DNA of 64,000 bases from Amborella trichopoda (lineage: Eukaryota; Streptophyta; Magnoliopsida; Amborellales; Amborellaceae), in assembly GCF_000471905.2 (NCBI RefSeq), contig NW_006500353.1, positions 2,064,918-2,128,917 of the forward strand. Direction: 5' to 3'. Below, piece by piece: positions 1 through 10,932 of the stretch; the stretch's first letter is position 1; every line of letters begins with the position of its first letter. A program made the position numbers and the translations under genes. Below the pieces are notes generated by a model. The model worked only from the letters and a program-made list of their open reading frames with translations. It ran no database searches and was not told the origin of the DNA.

Positions 1-179
1 TTAAGTGCATTGACACTTAAACAAGGCTCCCGGCACAAAAGCACCACAACACTCTCTGTCTTTGCAGATATAAATCCAAGTAGAAACACATTACGACAGC
101 CACAATTATAGCATTCGAGGATGGTCTCCCCCAAAGGGCTGTCTTTGTGAAGACAAACTTCTTTGTGTTTTGCCCGAAC
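1..179 (-). CDS. UPF1: UPF1 coding exon 2 (partial, runs off left edge)
   Basis: The exon opens after a TTTTATCAG acceptor (AG at 181-180) in phase 0 and reads [18 protein letters not shown], the second half of the CH zinc domain. It has 59 full codons plus two bases with no donor before base 1, so it continues outside the window. Confidence 0.93.
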
Positions 180-2745
180 CTGATAAAAGATCCAAGAAGT
201 ACAGCACAGATAATCATTAAGTGTGGCTTAAATCCCAAAGAAATTATATGCATACAAGAAATTGACAATTCCTGCAGCAGATAATGTTGGCAGACATATG
301 CTTCAACAATTTACAAACTACAATAGAAGTCATATTGATTTTTGCATATGAGGCTTGTACTCTATAATCTACATAAGAAGACATTGATTTTTAAAGGCAG
401 GTTCATCATATTAACAAACATAAAGTTTGTCTATATTGGGAACCACCTGTGAAAAAATTTAGAATGAACAGCTTGTATAGGGAACCATGATTTATTTGCA
501 CGCAATATCTATACAAGAAAATTTTATTGCCAAATGGTGTAGTTATCCCACATGTATTGCATTAAGAAATGATAGACAAAACCTTGAACAAAACTAAATG
601 GTGCAGAACATCATCATTGCTCTAACTTCTGCTTCCCTAAACCAAAATGACCCATAAGATAAACTTCCATGATGTATGTTTTCCTTATGATGAACAAAAC
701 TAAAAGAACGATAATACAACCTGGTCTCAAATGACATGGTGTAGTACCAGGGAAAAAAACACAAAGAAAACCAAGAAAACAGTTACCAGTCAAAAAATAA
801 AATAAAACAAAAGGACGATTACCATGACAAAAGAAAAAAAGAGAGAACTGCTAAGTCTAATTCACCATCCCCAAAAATAAGCCTCAATAGCCAACTTCTT
901 TTTTCCTGAAAGATAGACCATCTCCAAAAAGCTAAAGAAGAAGGCAAAAAAGTTTACATACGCATTGTCTCAAGGAAACTTTTCACTCTACTTTGGTCTT
1001 TTTGCTCTTTGCTTTGCCTGATTATTGCTAAGGCTAAGTGGAAACTGAAGAAACCATAACTCCTCAACCACATCTTCCTATGAAACACCGCAGGAGGAAA
1101 AATTCTTTTACAGGCTACATTACAAGAACATGGTTATGAAAATCCGTCTGAGTTGGATTCAAAGAATCCAACTCACCAAACTATATTGATGTAGGGCCAA
1201 ATCTCTTGCCCTGACACAAGGGATAATAAGGCTAGAAGATGGAGGTTTAGGGTGAAGAATGTAGGTTCAGGGTTATGACTCTTGTTTCAAAGGGTTTGGG
1301 AGGCAAATATGAGAAAAATATAAGGGTTTGGGAGGCAAATATGAGAAAAAGATATAAACATGAACAGGGGAACTCAGACTTCAAAGAAAAGGTTTTGATA
1401 CTTCTAGAACAATGTTTTTGCCATCCCAGGAAGGTCACCAATAACTTAGAGAAGGGTTCTCAGAAAAAGAGCAGTAATCTAACAGAAGGCCAGGTGGTAA
1501 AAGGATTTGAACTTAAAACTGGTTTTAGATGGCTGGAATGGGCAGAGAGAGATCTGGAAAGGTTACTTAGTCCAAGAGTATATGGGTATGGTGTGGGAGA
1601 ATTATCCAAGATTGAGGTTGATGCCTGAAGATGGAACAAGTATCATGAAGGTTTGGGTTCATGATATTTGTTCCATCTTCAGGCATCAACCTCAATCTTG
1701 CATAATTCTCCCACACCATACCCATATACTCTTGGACAAGTATCATAAATGCATTTATAATATTTATATAGAGGTTGAACCTCTTTATTTTGGCCTATCT
1801 CGAACAACCAAGTAACATTCAACCTTCCTAAATCTTCTCTGAATCTTCTTTCCACAAAATGTTCATTTCCCAAATATAAGGAAGCATGGCCTAGGGTTTA
1901 ACCCTAAGGATTGACCATTGTTTTATGGTCGTGGGACCCACCTTTGGCACACCACTTTTTGTGGGTGGGCCTAGGTGATCTGCCACCATATATTTTGCCT
2001 AGTCCAATCTGACACATGCATATAAGTCGTACACCACAAACATAGAATATATAAAACTGAATTTTAACTTTTGATAATAATATCAAATTTAGAAAAGGCA
2101 AGTGGACGCAAACCAAAGACATGCATGTCAAAATCATAAAACTTGTGCAGCCTTGCATGTCTTACAAAATGAACTTGTGGGTCTTACAATGCAGGCAAGT
2201 GTGTCTTATAAAATGAACATGCATGTCTTTCATCAATATGCAGACTTGCATTTCCACAGTTCAGACGCCACGCGTACAAATCCAAAAAATTAAAAAAAAT
2301 TCCGTACACATCAACACAGATTTACTGTGTTACATGTCTACACAAGTGTCTAGCACATCAGCATGCCCGGCTCTTCTAAATGCACATGACTCACATATTT
2401 ACAGAGTTTACAGGGAATTCATTTAGTTCAGCATAAAGAGAACATGCATCAGATGACAGAGCAATTTATCAAGATAGAGATGGTGAGGGAACAACTCAAT
2501 GGACAGTGTTGACTACAAGGGGAGAGCAGACTGGGAGAGAATTGTAGAACAACTGTTTGCAGCGGTCATAGATCATTGAAAAACAGAGAGGAAGAGAGCA
2601 AATAAAATTAACAATGAACATCAAATAGCCAAGATGATATATCATCCTAATTAACAAATCAAAATATTGGGAATGTTAGCTTTCTCTCAAAAAAAAAATA
2701 AAAACAAATCTAAATATTGGGAAGCATGGCACCTAAAGGCAGCAC

Positions 2746-2777
<32 letters not shown>

Positions 2778-5700
2778 CTATAACAAACCCAAATGATTAT
2801 AAAACAAGACGTAGCTATGATGCTGACAGATGAAAGCCCTCAATAGACAGGCCAATAAAACCTAAAATGAGCTCTCAGAGGGGAATGAAAACGGGGAAAA
2901 CTGGAAAGTTCGAATATTGGTTTTAATGATCAAAGAATAAGTCAGACAGTACTTTTTGAGAGCTCAAACAAAGTTAATATTATAGATTGAAAAACAACCA
3001 CACGTGGACTGCAAGCCAACTAGAACAGAATGCCTCACAAAATGGCCTTTAGACAGAGAAATGAAGAAAAATTGCCAAGAGGATCAAAAAAAAAGATGCC
3101 TTTAGCATTTGGCTAAGCTGTGATCAATAAATGACAAGAGCCTTGCTAATGCTCCCAGTTTTTAAAGATACCCTGCAGTGGAATTTGGTTCACATGGCAC
3201 ACGCCAAAAGGAGATGTCAATGGAATAATGGATTCACTGAGTTAGAAAGTTTCCATAAACACCTGGTCAGGTACCCAAGGGTGATGACCAGTTACCCAGT
3301 TGATGATGTTTCTGGAGTCTCCCTCTACCTCCAAGGGAACACACACACACCCCACCAACCCCCCCCCCCCCCCCACCAAAAAAGGGTGAAAAGATTGAAT
3401 AGCTCGAGTCCTTATGGAAGGGTCAAAGCTCGGTACTCAACGAAGTGGTAACACCAATGACCCCAAGAAGGAGACAATCAAGGAACCATTGAACCCCTTA
3501 AATACCAACCCCTCAACCCCCAAATACTGGCAGGGGCAGGGATTCCAAAAGAATGATTGAAGTTGAACATGATAGAGCCTGACCTTGGAGGATCCTAGGA
3601 GGAGTATCAACTTTTCCACTAGCTTGCCCATTGAAGCACACAAGATTTTATACTTACAACAACTTCTAGTTTTCTCTCTTTCCCTTCAAAAATTCTTCTA
3701 ATGTGATCGAGCCAGAGATTCTATAATGAGGCGCTCTCCAAAGCGACAGTCCTCCCAAGGAGTAGGAGGGGGAAAGAAAGCAACAAAAATCATTGAATGG
3801 ATTCCGCAGTAGCCCAATCCAATCCAATCCAAACAGAATAAGCAAGCAACTCCAAATGGGCCAAACTATTGAGCAATGAAGACATATATATGGTCAGCAG
3901 TTTTCTCACTTTCTTTGCATAGCATGCATCTATTGGGGTCATTAAGCCTCATTTTGTTAGTTGGCTGACCATGAGATATTCTTGTGAATGGACAACCAAC
4001 TGAAATTTAAACTTTTGGAGGGGCAGCTCGGATCTACACCTTACTAGCAACTGTGTTGGGTGAACCCATTATTTTGTGGTAAAATGATGGCACTGAGAAG
4101 ATTCCACGTGAAAAGGAAACCACTGCAACTTGTCCTTACCAGACTCGGGGATGAAGAATGCTTGAAGAGATGAGAGGAGAGATCATATCTGCCTTCTACA
4201 ATTTTCCAAGAAGTTCAAGAACTTACTGTTCTGATCCATGGATAGAAGGAACAGGCTTGGAAATAGAAGGCTAGCATTGCCCAGCCATAGGTCTTTCCAA
4301 AAGCGCACCTTGTTTCCTGTTTTGGGCAGCAATCAACTTCTGCATGAGAAAAGGTTGTAAGCTGAAGAAAACCCTTTCCACACCTCTGACACACGCTACT
4401 CGGGTAAAACCCTTTGGCAGCCACCCTGAATCATTGAGCCTTACTTGTGTTGGATCACCATCCTCCATAGTTGCTTCTCTTGGGGGGCTAAGCATCACAA
4501 ACATTTACCCAGTAATGTGTTTTTCATGTCCTCTAAAGATCTAATGCCTGAGACCCTTTCGGACTAAGATTTGCAAACTGTTGCCCAATTGACAAGGTGG
4601 TATTTTTGGTTACCCACCGTCGATGGATGTAGGAATTCCCTCATTAATCATTCAAACGTGTTACCATAGACATTGGCATGGATGGAAACCTAGATGGAAA
4701 GAGATGCCTGAGAATGTAACTGATTGGGGCAACTCTTCCGCCTAAAAGAGAAGAGAGGACCTTTCCAAGAAGCCCAGCACCTCTTGAATCTTTGGATGAA
4801 CCTGTCCCGTTGGTGTTTCCTCAGCCTACCAATACACAAGGGAATCAAATATACTTACTAGGCAAGGAGGCCACTCCACACGCTATTCTTTTGGCTAGTG
4901 AGACTGACTTGCTATCGACTCCTATCCCATTGACATGTTTACTTGCAGGCCCGAAGAGAACAACAGATGAATAACCATAGGACCATGATAAATGGCATAC
5001 TGTATGTGTGACTTGGAAGGACTCCTCTTGATGATTGAAAACCTTGCAAAATATTTTGGTCATACAAGTAGGAACTACCCCTGCTGAAAACCTCTGCAAC
5101 AACTGTGAAGAGTAATGGAGAAAGGGGTCCCACTAGGTAAAAATATCAAATGGCTTGGAAATAGCCTTGGGGATTGATGAGGGACTGAGAAGGATGGCCA
5201 GGATATGCAGCCTGAGATCCATTTTCCCCATTTGGGCCCAAAACCATCAAATGGAGCACCTCGTCGAGGCCCACAAATCCATGTAGTCGTAGCCTTCACC
5301 AAATCCAGCTTCTGTACCAAAGTTGGGTTCCTTGTTTGATGTTTGCGGTACATTTCAATCACAAACAGTTGCTGAATCGTCCAAAATTTAGGAGTCCTTT
5401 ATGAATACACCGTGGTTAGGAGAAATAACTGCACGTAGCAACCTTCTAAGTCAGATAGCCAGGACTTCAACAAGTATCACGTAGATGCCAATTAAGAGGC
5501 TGATGAACCAAAAGACTTTCATTTCAACTGCTCTGTTGATCTTAGTCACCAATGCTACATTCCCTCAGAAATGACCCCACAGTGGTAAAACTTCACAAAG
5601 AAGGCCATGATATCTGGGGCCAGGGAGTCCCAAATTTGGTTGAACACCGCTACTAGGAGCCTTATCCTAGCCCAGATTTATTGTTGCTCGCTTGATCTCC

Positions 5701-8242
5701 TGTTCAAAGAAAGGTACTTCCAGGGAGGCAGCCTGGGTTGAAGATAAAGGATTTGAAATGCAGGAGTAGGGACTTTGGTCTGGGTTGATTACAGGCAGCG
5801 AATAAATTCTCTTAAAGAATTTGATTATGGCCCCATTGATTTGGTTCAGGTTGGAGTGGGTCTTGCCCCTGTCCAAAATTTGAAGTGCAGCCAGTGTTTC
5901 CAAAAGCGGACAGCCCAACGCCTGGGCGTGCGCCCAGGCCTAAGCGGCCAAATTAGGCGGGTATCCTCTGCCACCCACCTAGGCGCAGGCGCCCGGGAAC
6001 CTGCCTAGGCGGCCGCCTGGGGGGCCACTCAGGGCCTGCGCCCCGCCCAAGGACGAAAATGCCGCTCGTTATCATTTTTGGGTCATTTTTTTAATACTAA
6101 GGGTGTAAAATTGTGGGTTTTAGGTTTCAAATGAAACTAAAACCCATTAGAGGTTATTTTTGAGAGAAAAAAACCCAAAAAAATAAAAAAATTTACTAGA
6201 CCGCCTAGATTATGGGCGCCCACCTAGGCGCTGGGCGGCCTGGACCCCCCCCCCCCCCGCGATCGCCTAGGTGCCGCCTAGTGCTTTTTGAAACACTGAG
6301 TATAGCATTTGTTCTTCTTCCACAACTCATTTGTTCTTCTTCCACAACTAGAAATCATCTGGAAAAAGGAGGTTTTCCCGTACCCCTCCTTGAACCATTT
6401 GATCCTAAACTGCTAGCCCCAGTACAGTTCTTCTTGCTTAGACACTTCAAAGAACTCTAATTTGGCCTCCATCCAGTGAGACCTTTCTTAGTTGGAAAGG
6501 GTATTGACTTCTCCAGGAATGCTATTTCTCGAAAAAGGTTGTCCTTCTTCACATGAAAACTACCGAACTGTTGCTAGCTCCAATGCTTGATATTTGTTTT
6601 CAGCATTTACAGTTCCTTTGAGAGTCTGAAACCAACGCACCCCACAACCAAGATGACTACCAATGGGAAATGATGGTGTCTAGCTTTGCCTCAGTCACAT
6701 AAAATCAAAACTAATGTCTAAGATCCCTAGGGAAGGATTGCATTTCTAGAAAAATCTTCGGATGGGTTCTAGACTGTGCCTTGAGAAACACTTAGGGAGT
6801 TGAGAAATCACTCTATTTTGGTAAGAGTGGGGTATTTTGGTAAGAGTGGCATTGACCAAATGATTAGAAAAGGCATACAGAGCCCCACAAAAGATAAACA
6901 TCACCTGTGATAGCAGCCTATCTAGACAGAGAATGAGAGAGAACAGATCACCTGTGATAGCAGCATATCTAGACAGAGAATGAGAGAGAACAGACTAAAT
7001 AAGACTGTGAAAAAACACCTAACCATGATTCTCTCAAAGAGGTACAGAGAGCGCAGCACTAAAATTATGAAGCAAAAAGGTTAACCATAACCGATTGTGG
7101 ATAACGCATAACCATGATCTATGTGACAAAATGTTGCATAAGCTATTCGAGAGAATTTAGACGTGGCACCAATAGGCGATAACATGAGAAAGAGTAGACT
7201 TAAGTGGGCTGGACGGCGCCGACCAAGAACAGCACCTGTTAGGAGCTGTGAGGTAGTTCAAGTAGAAGGGTAGGCCCAAAAGGATATTGGAAGTAGTTCG
7301 AAAAGATATGGGACTTATGGTCTCACTGAGGATATATAGCCTTTAATAGGATAACCAGGATTTATGTAGCCGACCCCAATTAATTGGGAAAAGGCTAAAA
7401 TGATGATGATGCTGCATAAGCTAAAATTATCATTTTTATCAGAGAGAGAGAGGATGGGGATCAAATAGATTATTAACCAACAGAAAACAGAACAATACTA
7501 GCATGTAAAGAGAGCACAAGAAAAAGATACAGATCAAACAAAAAGACTGCCAAACAACACAAAGCAGTGATCTTTGATAGCATAACCCTAAATGCATCAA
7601 CTTCAAGGCATAACCTTAAATACACCGACTGCCCAAAGCATCAACTTCAAAGCACAACCCTAAAAACAAAAGCGAGCATGCACACACATACACAGATAAC
7701 AAACTAGGTTTGATAGCAAAAATTACAAAATCAAATGACCCTTCCCAAAACCCTAGGACATATCATACCAGGTGATTAACAATATGCGACCCTGACGTGT
7801 TGCCCCTGGAATTGCAGAACCACTTCCTACATGACGCAACGTTGCACCTGACCACACATGCAGGGTTCGACACTCCACAGTACCTGCAAGCATGCTCGGT
7901 GGCAAAGTCACCCCCGGTCTTCCCAAATTCAAAATTATCATCCTCGCCCACCGGCCCTTCCTCAAAGCTCAAAGCCGCCATTCCTGAAACTAGGGCATCA
8001 GTGGTACGAGCCTTGCCAGAACCTGGCTCGCCTGGTAGGTCCATGGTGGGTTCGCCAACAGAAGTGTCCGGGTTCCAAACCCTAATTGAGGATGAAGAAG
8101 AAGAAGCTTGGTTCACCTCTCTGAAGTCGGGATAATCGAAATCATCCCCCTGTGTGTTGAATTCAAGGAAGGTGTAGGCGTCACCGGTGTCGGGTTGGGA
8201 TGCGGTCTCATACATGTTTGAGACCACGGTTTGGGCTGCCAT
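1..8242 (-). CDS. UPF1: UPF1 RNA helicase (nonsense-mediated mRNA decay), 5' part: coding exons 1 and 2
   Basis: UPF1 is the ATP-dependent RNA helicase that drives nonsense-mediated mRNA decay with UPF2 and UPF3. Only the first 217 codons are here: exon 1 at 8242-7769 (158 codons) and exon 2 at 179-1, which continues past the left edge. Both match the plant UPF1 N-terminus, with an acidic start ([16 protein letters not shown]) and then the Cys/His-rich zinc domain that binds UPF2. Ligand-type residues visible are C119, C122, C129, C133, C138, C143, H153 and H157 in exon 1, and C181, C184, C207 and C211 in exon 2. No residue of this domain appears lost and no stop or frameshift is seen. The helicase core lies outside the window. 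The ATG at 8242 is the first in frame. Identification is from family knowledge and is very secure; the 7.6 kb intron 1 is described separately. Confidence 0.95.
1281..1352. repeat. Short tandem duplication, about 34-bp unit
   Basis: Two adjacent copies share gggtttgggaggcaaatatg followed by an AG/A-rich tail. They lie in UPF1 intron 1. Confidence 0.8.
1570..1737. repeat. Near-perfect inverted repeat: 80-bp arms, 8-base loop
   Basis: The arm at 1570-1649 is the reverse complement of 1658-1737, separated by only 8 bases (1650-1657). By eye there is one C-C mismatch and one G-U wobble over 80 positions, so a transcript would fold into a single long hairpin. It sits in UPF1 intron 1 and would be carried in that pre-mRNA. 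It could be a young MIRNA-type or siRNA hairpin, or a small inverted duplication with no RNA product. The fold is seen directly; any function is inference. Confidence 0.9.
2751..2777. repeat. (GA)n microsatellite
   Basis: About 13 uninterrupted GA units in UPF1 intron 1. Confidence 0.95.
3780..6680 (-). mobile_element. Degenerate L1-clade LINE (reverse transcriptase to zf-RVT), interrupted by a hAT MITE
   Basis: On the minus strand, broken frames follow the order of a plant L1 ORF2. A pre-RT segment lies at about 6650-6330 (for example EIAFLEKS, then [15 protein letters not shown]). The RT core is at 5920-4930 ([52 protein letters not shown]). A post-RT segment is at 4950-4650 ([17 protein letters not shown]). 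A zf-RVT-like [15 protein letters not shown] is near 3950-3850. Frameshifts and stops are frequent, so the element is dead. The hAT MITE at 5892-6298 splits it. It is antisense to nothing: it lies in the same orientation as UPF1, within intron 1. The ends and target duplication were not resolved. Confidence 0.85.
5884..6306. mobile_element. hAT-type MITE (5892-6298) with 8-bp target duplication
   Basis: The left end CAGTGTTTCCAAAAGC and the right end GCTTTTTGAAACACTG are inverted. They are flanked by 8-bp near-duplicates, agtgcagc at 5884-5891 and agtatagc at 6299-6306. The ends are GC-rich, dominated by CCTAGGCG-like motifs, and the interior is AT-rich. TIR type and 8-bp duplication fit the hAT superfamily. 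There is no transposase, so it is non-autonomous. It is inserted into the L1 remnant. Confidence 0.88.
6900..6993. repeat. 47-bp tandem duplication
   Basis: Units 6900-6946 and 6947-6993 differ at one base by eye. Each starts atcacctgtgatagcagc. Confidence 0.92.
7177..7414 (+). mobile_element. 3' remnant of an RTE-clade LINE
   Basis: The plus strand reads [13 protein letters not shown] and [11 protein letters not shown], the C-terminal hallmark of plant RTE reverse transcriptases, with stops. It ends in the typical 3' signature ccgaccccaattaattggg then aaaaggct and a short (ATG)n tail. It is antisense to UPF1 intron 1. Confidence 0.85.
7769..8242 (-). CDS. UPF1: UPF1 coding exon 1
   Basis: The exon has 158 codons from ATG (8242-8240) to CTG before donor GTATGA. 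It encodes the acidic N-terminus and the first half of the CH zinc domain, up to SHIVNHL. Confidence 0.95.
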
Positions 8243-8734
8243 TTCGGGATTTTCTGAGTTGGGGCTTTCTCTCTAATGGAGGTTGAGGGAGCGCTGGGGT
8301 TTGTCCTAGTTAGGGTTTGTTTGGGGAGGATGAAGCGTTTGGAGGTGGTGGGCAATGGAAGGGGTAGAAACCAAAAGGGGCTGGTTTTCTAGGTTTTGGC
8401 GTTTAGAGAGAGAGAGAGATTTGGAGATATCTGCTTTGCATGAGATGCAATCTGATGAATTTTTAGAGAGAGAGAGAGCAAATGTGCGGGTTGAGATAAC
8501 CACACTATCAACCAGAGTTTAACATATGCATCTATAGCAAAAACGTTTCGTGCCCGTCTCTGCCGATTTAGTCTCATTAAATTCAAGGAAAAGTTCGGGG
8601 GACGCAAATCTACAGTGGCATTCTCCGTCGCATAGTGCATCGGTTTTGGGTAAGTACAGGAGCTGTTGGTCCCTCTTAAAAAATAAAATTCAATTTTACG
8701 TATATTTTATTCAACAAATATCAATTTTTAATTT
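8243..8734 (-). promoter_or_regulatory. UPF1 5' leader and proximal upstream region
   Basis: Read on the minus strand, the first 240 bases upstream of the ATG are pyrimidine-rich with two (CT)n runs (8406-8420 and 8464-8480), a common feature of plant 5' leaders and core promoters. No TATA box or transcription start can be fixed by eye. The MITE cluster begins 490 bases upstream of the ATG. Confidence 0.5.
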
Positions 8735-9140
8735 GAAAAAAATTTATATAAGGTTGCAACTTTAAAATGTAGAATAAAAAATGTACTTAAAAATTCCACC
8801 ATAAAAGTTGTTTGGATGTTGGAAAACCCTCTAATTGATCATCTCGACATCGAAATGTATGAATATTAAAAACTATATATATATATATATATCGAGTCTG
8901 CGACATAGTGTATTTTGTAACACATTATTTGGACCGTTCATTTTTAAGATTTTCAATATGTTTTAAAATCTACTTGATTTGAACTATTTTTAAAGTTTAA
9001 AAGCTTATAACTAAAGACGAAAATAGATTCTCAAGCCATCCTAAAAAAATTTTATATCAAAATTATATTAAAGACAAAAATTAGAGGTGCATCTTAATTG
9101 GATGGTTTAAGGTTGCAATCTTATACAAACCACACCTTTA
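8735..9140 (-). mobile_element. MITE family A, copy 1 (reverse orientation)
   Basis: Its ends carry related inverted sequences (tttatataaggttgcaac and ggttgcaatcttatacaaa). Inside is the family hallmark tgatcatctcgacatcg, the reverse complement of the motif in the copies at 35.4 and 43.2 kb. It contains an (AT)n run. Boundaries are approximate. Confidence 0.75.
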
Positions 9141-9229
9141 AGTTTTTATATATATACCTCAAAAAGTTAGGTAAAAAATACATATCAAAAATAGATTTTA
9201 AAGAGGGAACCATATGTACATATGAGTCC

Positions 9230-9660
9230 TAGGACTCATAGAAACTATGACCTAAATTAAAACTATAAATATTTTTTGGGCAAAAATTTAGCCAAAAGAT
9301 AAAATCCCTAGGGAGCACATTGTGTAATTACTCCCTCAGATAAAATCCCACCTAGGATTAGCTTTGGGACCTCGAATTTTGGTAATATAACCTCTTTAAC
9401 AATCTATTAACTTTTTTAAAAAAAATCCTAATTGCACCAATAAATTCTTAATTGCGCCCTCTAAGCACTTGAAAAAATAACATCTCAAGATTCAATAGAA
9501 ACCATCTAGTTTTCGGATGGTGAGATCTAAGTGTAGAAAACTCAATTTTCAATTTTATTTTTTTTATTTATTTTTTGTTTGAGAAGAATCATCTAGTGAT
9601 TCTAGTTTACCAAATTTTAGATTGAAAAAAACCTTAGGTCAACTGACAGAGGGAGTAGAA
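9230..9660. repeat. Dispersed AT-rich repeat, family C, copy 1
   Basis: This stretch shares blocks such as ccctcagataaaa, gagatctaa and aaattttagattgaaa, in the same order, with the reverse complement of 35045-35390. No clear terminal inverted repeats were found, so the class is unknown. Confidence 0.6.
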
Positions 9661-9698
9661 GTAAACAATGCTCCAGATGAAGCATAGTATGTATGTTC

Positions 9699-10098
9699 AA
9701 AAGTTTATATCAATGGTAAGGTTTGCAAAAAGTGCCACCTTATACTATCCTTGCAAGGTGCACCTCAATATTTTTCCTCATGACGTAGTTCAACTTTCAA
9801 AAACCTTGCGATGGCTTGAAAACCTATGATCAATTCTAATTATAAAATTTAAAAATTCAAAAAAGTTAAGATTAAACAAATATATAAACCCTTAAAAATC
9901 TTGAAATTAGATGGTTCAGATAACATCTTACAAAATGTGTTACTTTTAGGATTTAAAATTGTTTTTTTATATCCATACATCTCGATGTTGAGATCACCAA
10001 TTTGATTGTTTTCCAACTCTAGAAAACTCTTTTTTATTGGTCTTCTGAAGTCCATCTTACTTCTATAATGTAAGGTTGCAAACCTATAAAACTTTCGC
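9699..10098 (+). mobile_element. MITE family A, copy 2 (forward)
   Basis: It starts aaagtttatat and ends gcaaacctataaaact. Internally it holds tacatctcgatgttgagatc followed by the conserved interval to the 3' end. It is more diverged than the copies at 35.4 and 43.2 kb. Confidence 0.72.
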
Positions 10099-10111
10099 CT
10101 TACACATGACA

Positions 10112-10482
10112 TAGAACTTTATATGCATTCTATAAAATTGAGGCGTACATGATAAGACGTAAAGATGTTATTTTGATGGTTGAAAATTCTTCAATTGATC
10201 ATCTCGACTTAAAAAATGTATTAATATAGGAGAAAAGATAAAATAGTTTGAGGGTTTAAAAGATTGCATCTTATGATATATTACCTAGACGACCATTTAT
10301 AAGATTTTCAAATGTTTGTATACATGCTCGATCTATATCACTTTTTTAGCTTTAAATAACATGAATAGAACTAATCGTAGATTTCAGCTTATCATACAGA
10401 CTTCTACACAAGTGCTCCATCATACAATAGGATTTAAAGGTTTGTGTTAATTTGATTGTTTAAGATTGACTCCTTTTGTTGT
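10112..10482 (-). mobile_element. MITE family A, copy 3 (reverse, diverged)
   Basis: It carries ttgatcatctcgact near its left side and the family end tttgattgtttaagattg at its right. It is the most diverged of the four clustered copies. Confidence 0.62.
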
Positions 10483-10546
10483 TTTGCACCAATATATTTG
10501 AGACCCAAAGAGGAAGTGATGGAGTGAGATAACCCCAATTATATAT

Positions 10547-10932
10547 GGCTTGTATAAGCTGAGGCCTTAGACAATCAATGTAAGGTGCACCTCTAAATAG
10601 TGTCGAAAAATGGCTTTTCAATAGCAAAAATCTTTGTGGTTGTCTGAAAGTGTATTTTCATCTCTAATAATAAAATTTAAAGCTTCAAAAATAGCGTAGA
10701 TTAAGTAGATCCATAAACACTTGAAAATATTGAAAATTAACAGCCCAGATAATGCATTACAAGATGCATTATTTCCTAAACTAAAAATAAATTTGTTTCT
10801 ACTTCTATACATCTTAAGGCCGAGATAATCAATTTGAAGGTCTTTCAACGTCGAAATAACCTCCTCCAATTAAATTTTGAGGTGTACCTTAATTTGATTG
10901 TTCAAGGACTCAACCTTATATAAACTTTTTCC
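10547..10932 (+). mobile_element. MITE family A, copy 4 (forward)
   Basis: It begins gtataagctgaggcctta and ends ccttatataaactttttcc, with the internal order of the 43.2 kb copy (aatagtgtcgaaaaat, aaatttaaagcttcaaaa, gcattacaagatgcatta). Flanks ttatatatg and tttatataa may be a decayed 9-bp target duplication. Confidence 0.75.

Larger units (their letters stand above)
180..7768 (-). other. UPF1 intron 1 (about 7.6 kb)
   Basis: The intron runs from donor GTATGATATG directly after codon L158 (7768-7767) to acceptor AG at 181-180. It splits the CH zinc domain between L158 and V159. Besides the elements listed separately (hairpin, LINEs, hAT MITE, duplications, microsatellites), the stretches 180-1280, 1740-3780, 6680-6900 and 7415-7768 show no coding or element structure I recognise. 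Confidence 0.9.

Noticed and set aside
1275..1815. Two overlapping plus-strand frames and one minus-strand frame of 64-117 codons
   Set aside because: They read into or out of the inverted repeat, so the same protein tail appears on both strands. No family match or splice context supports them.
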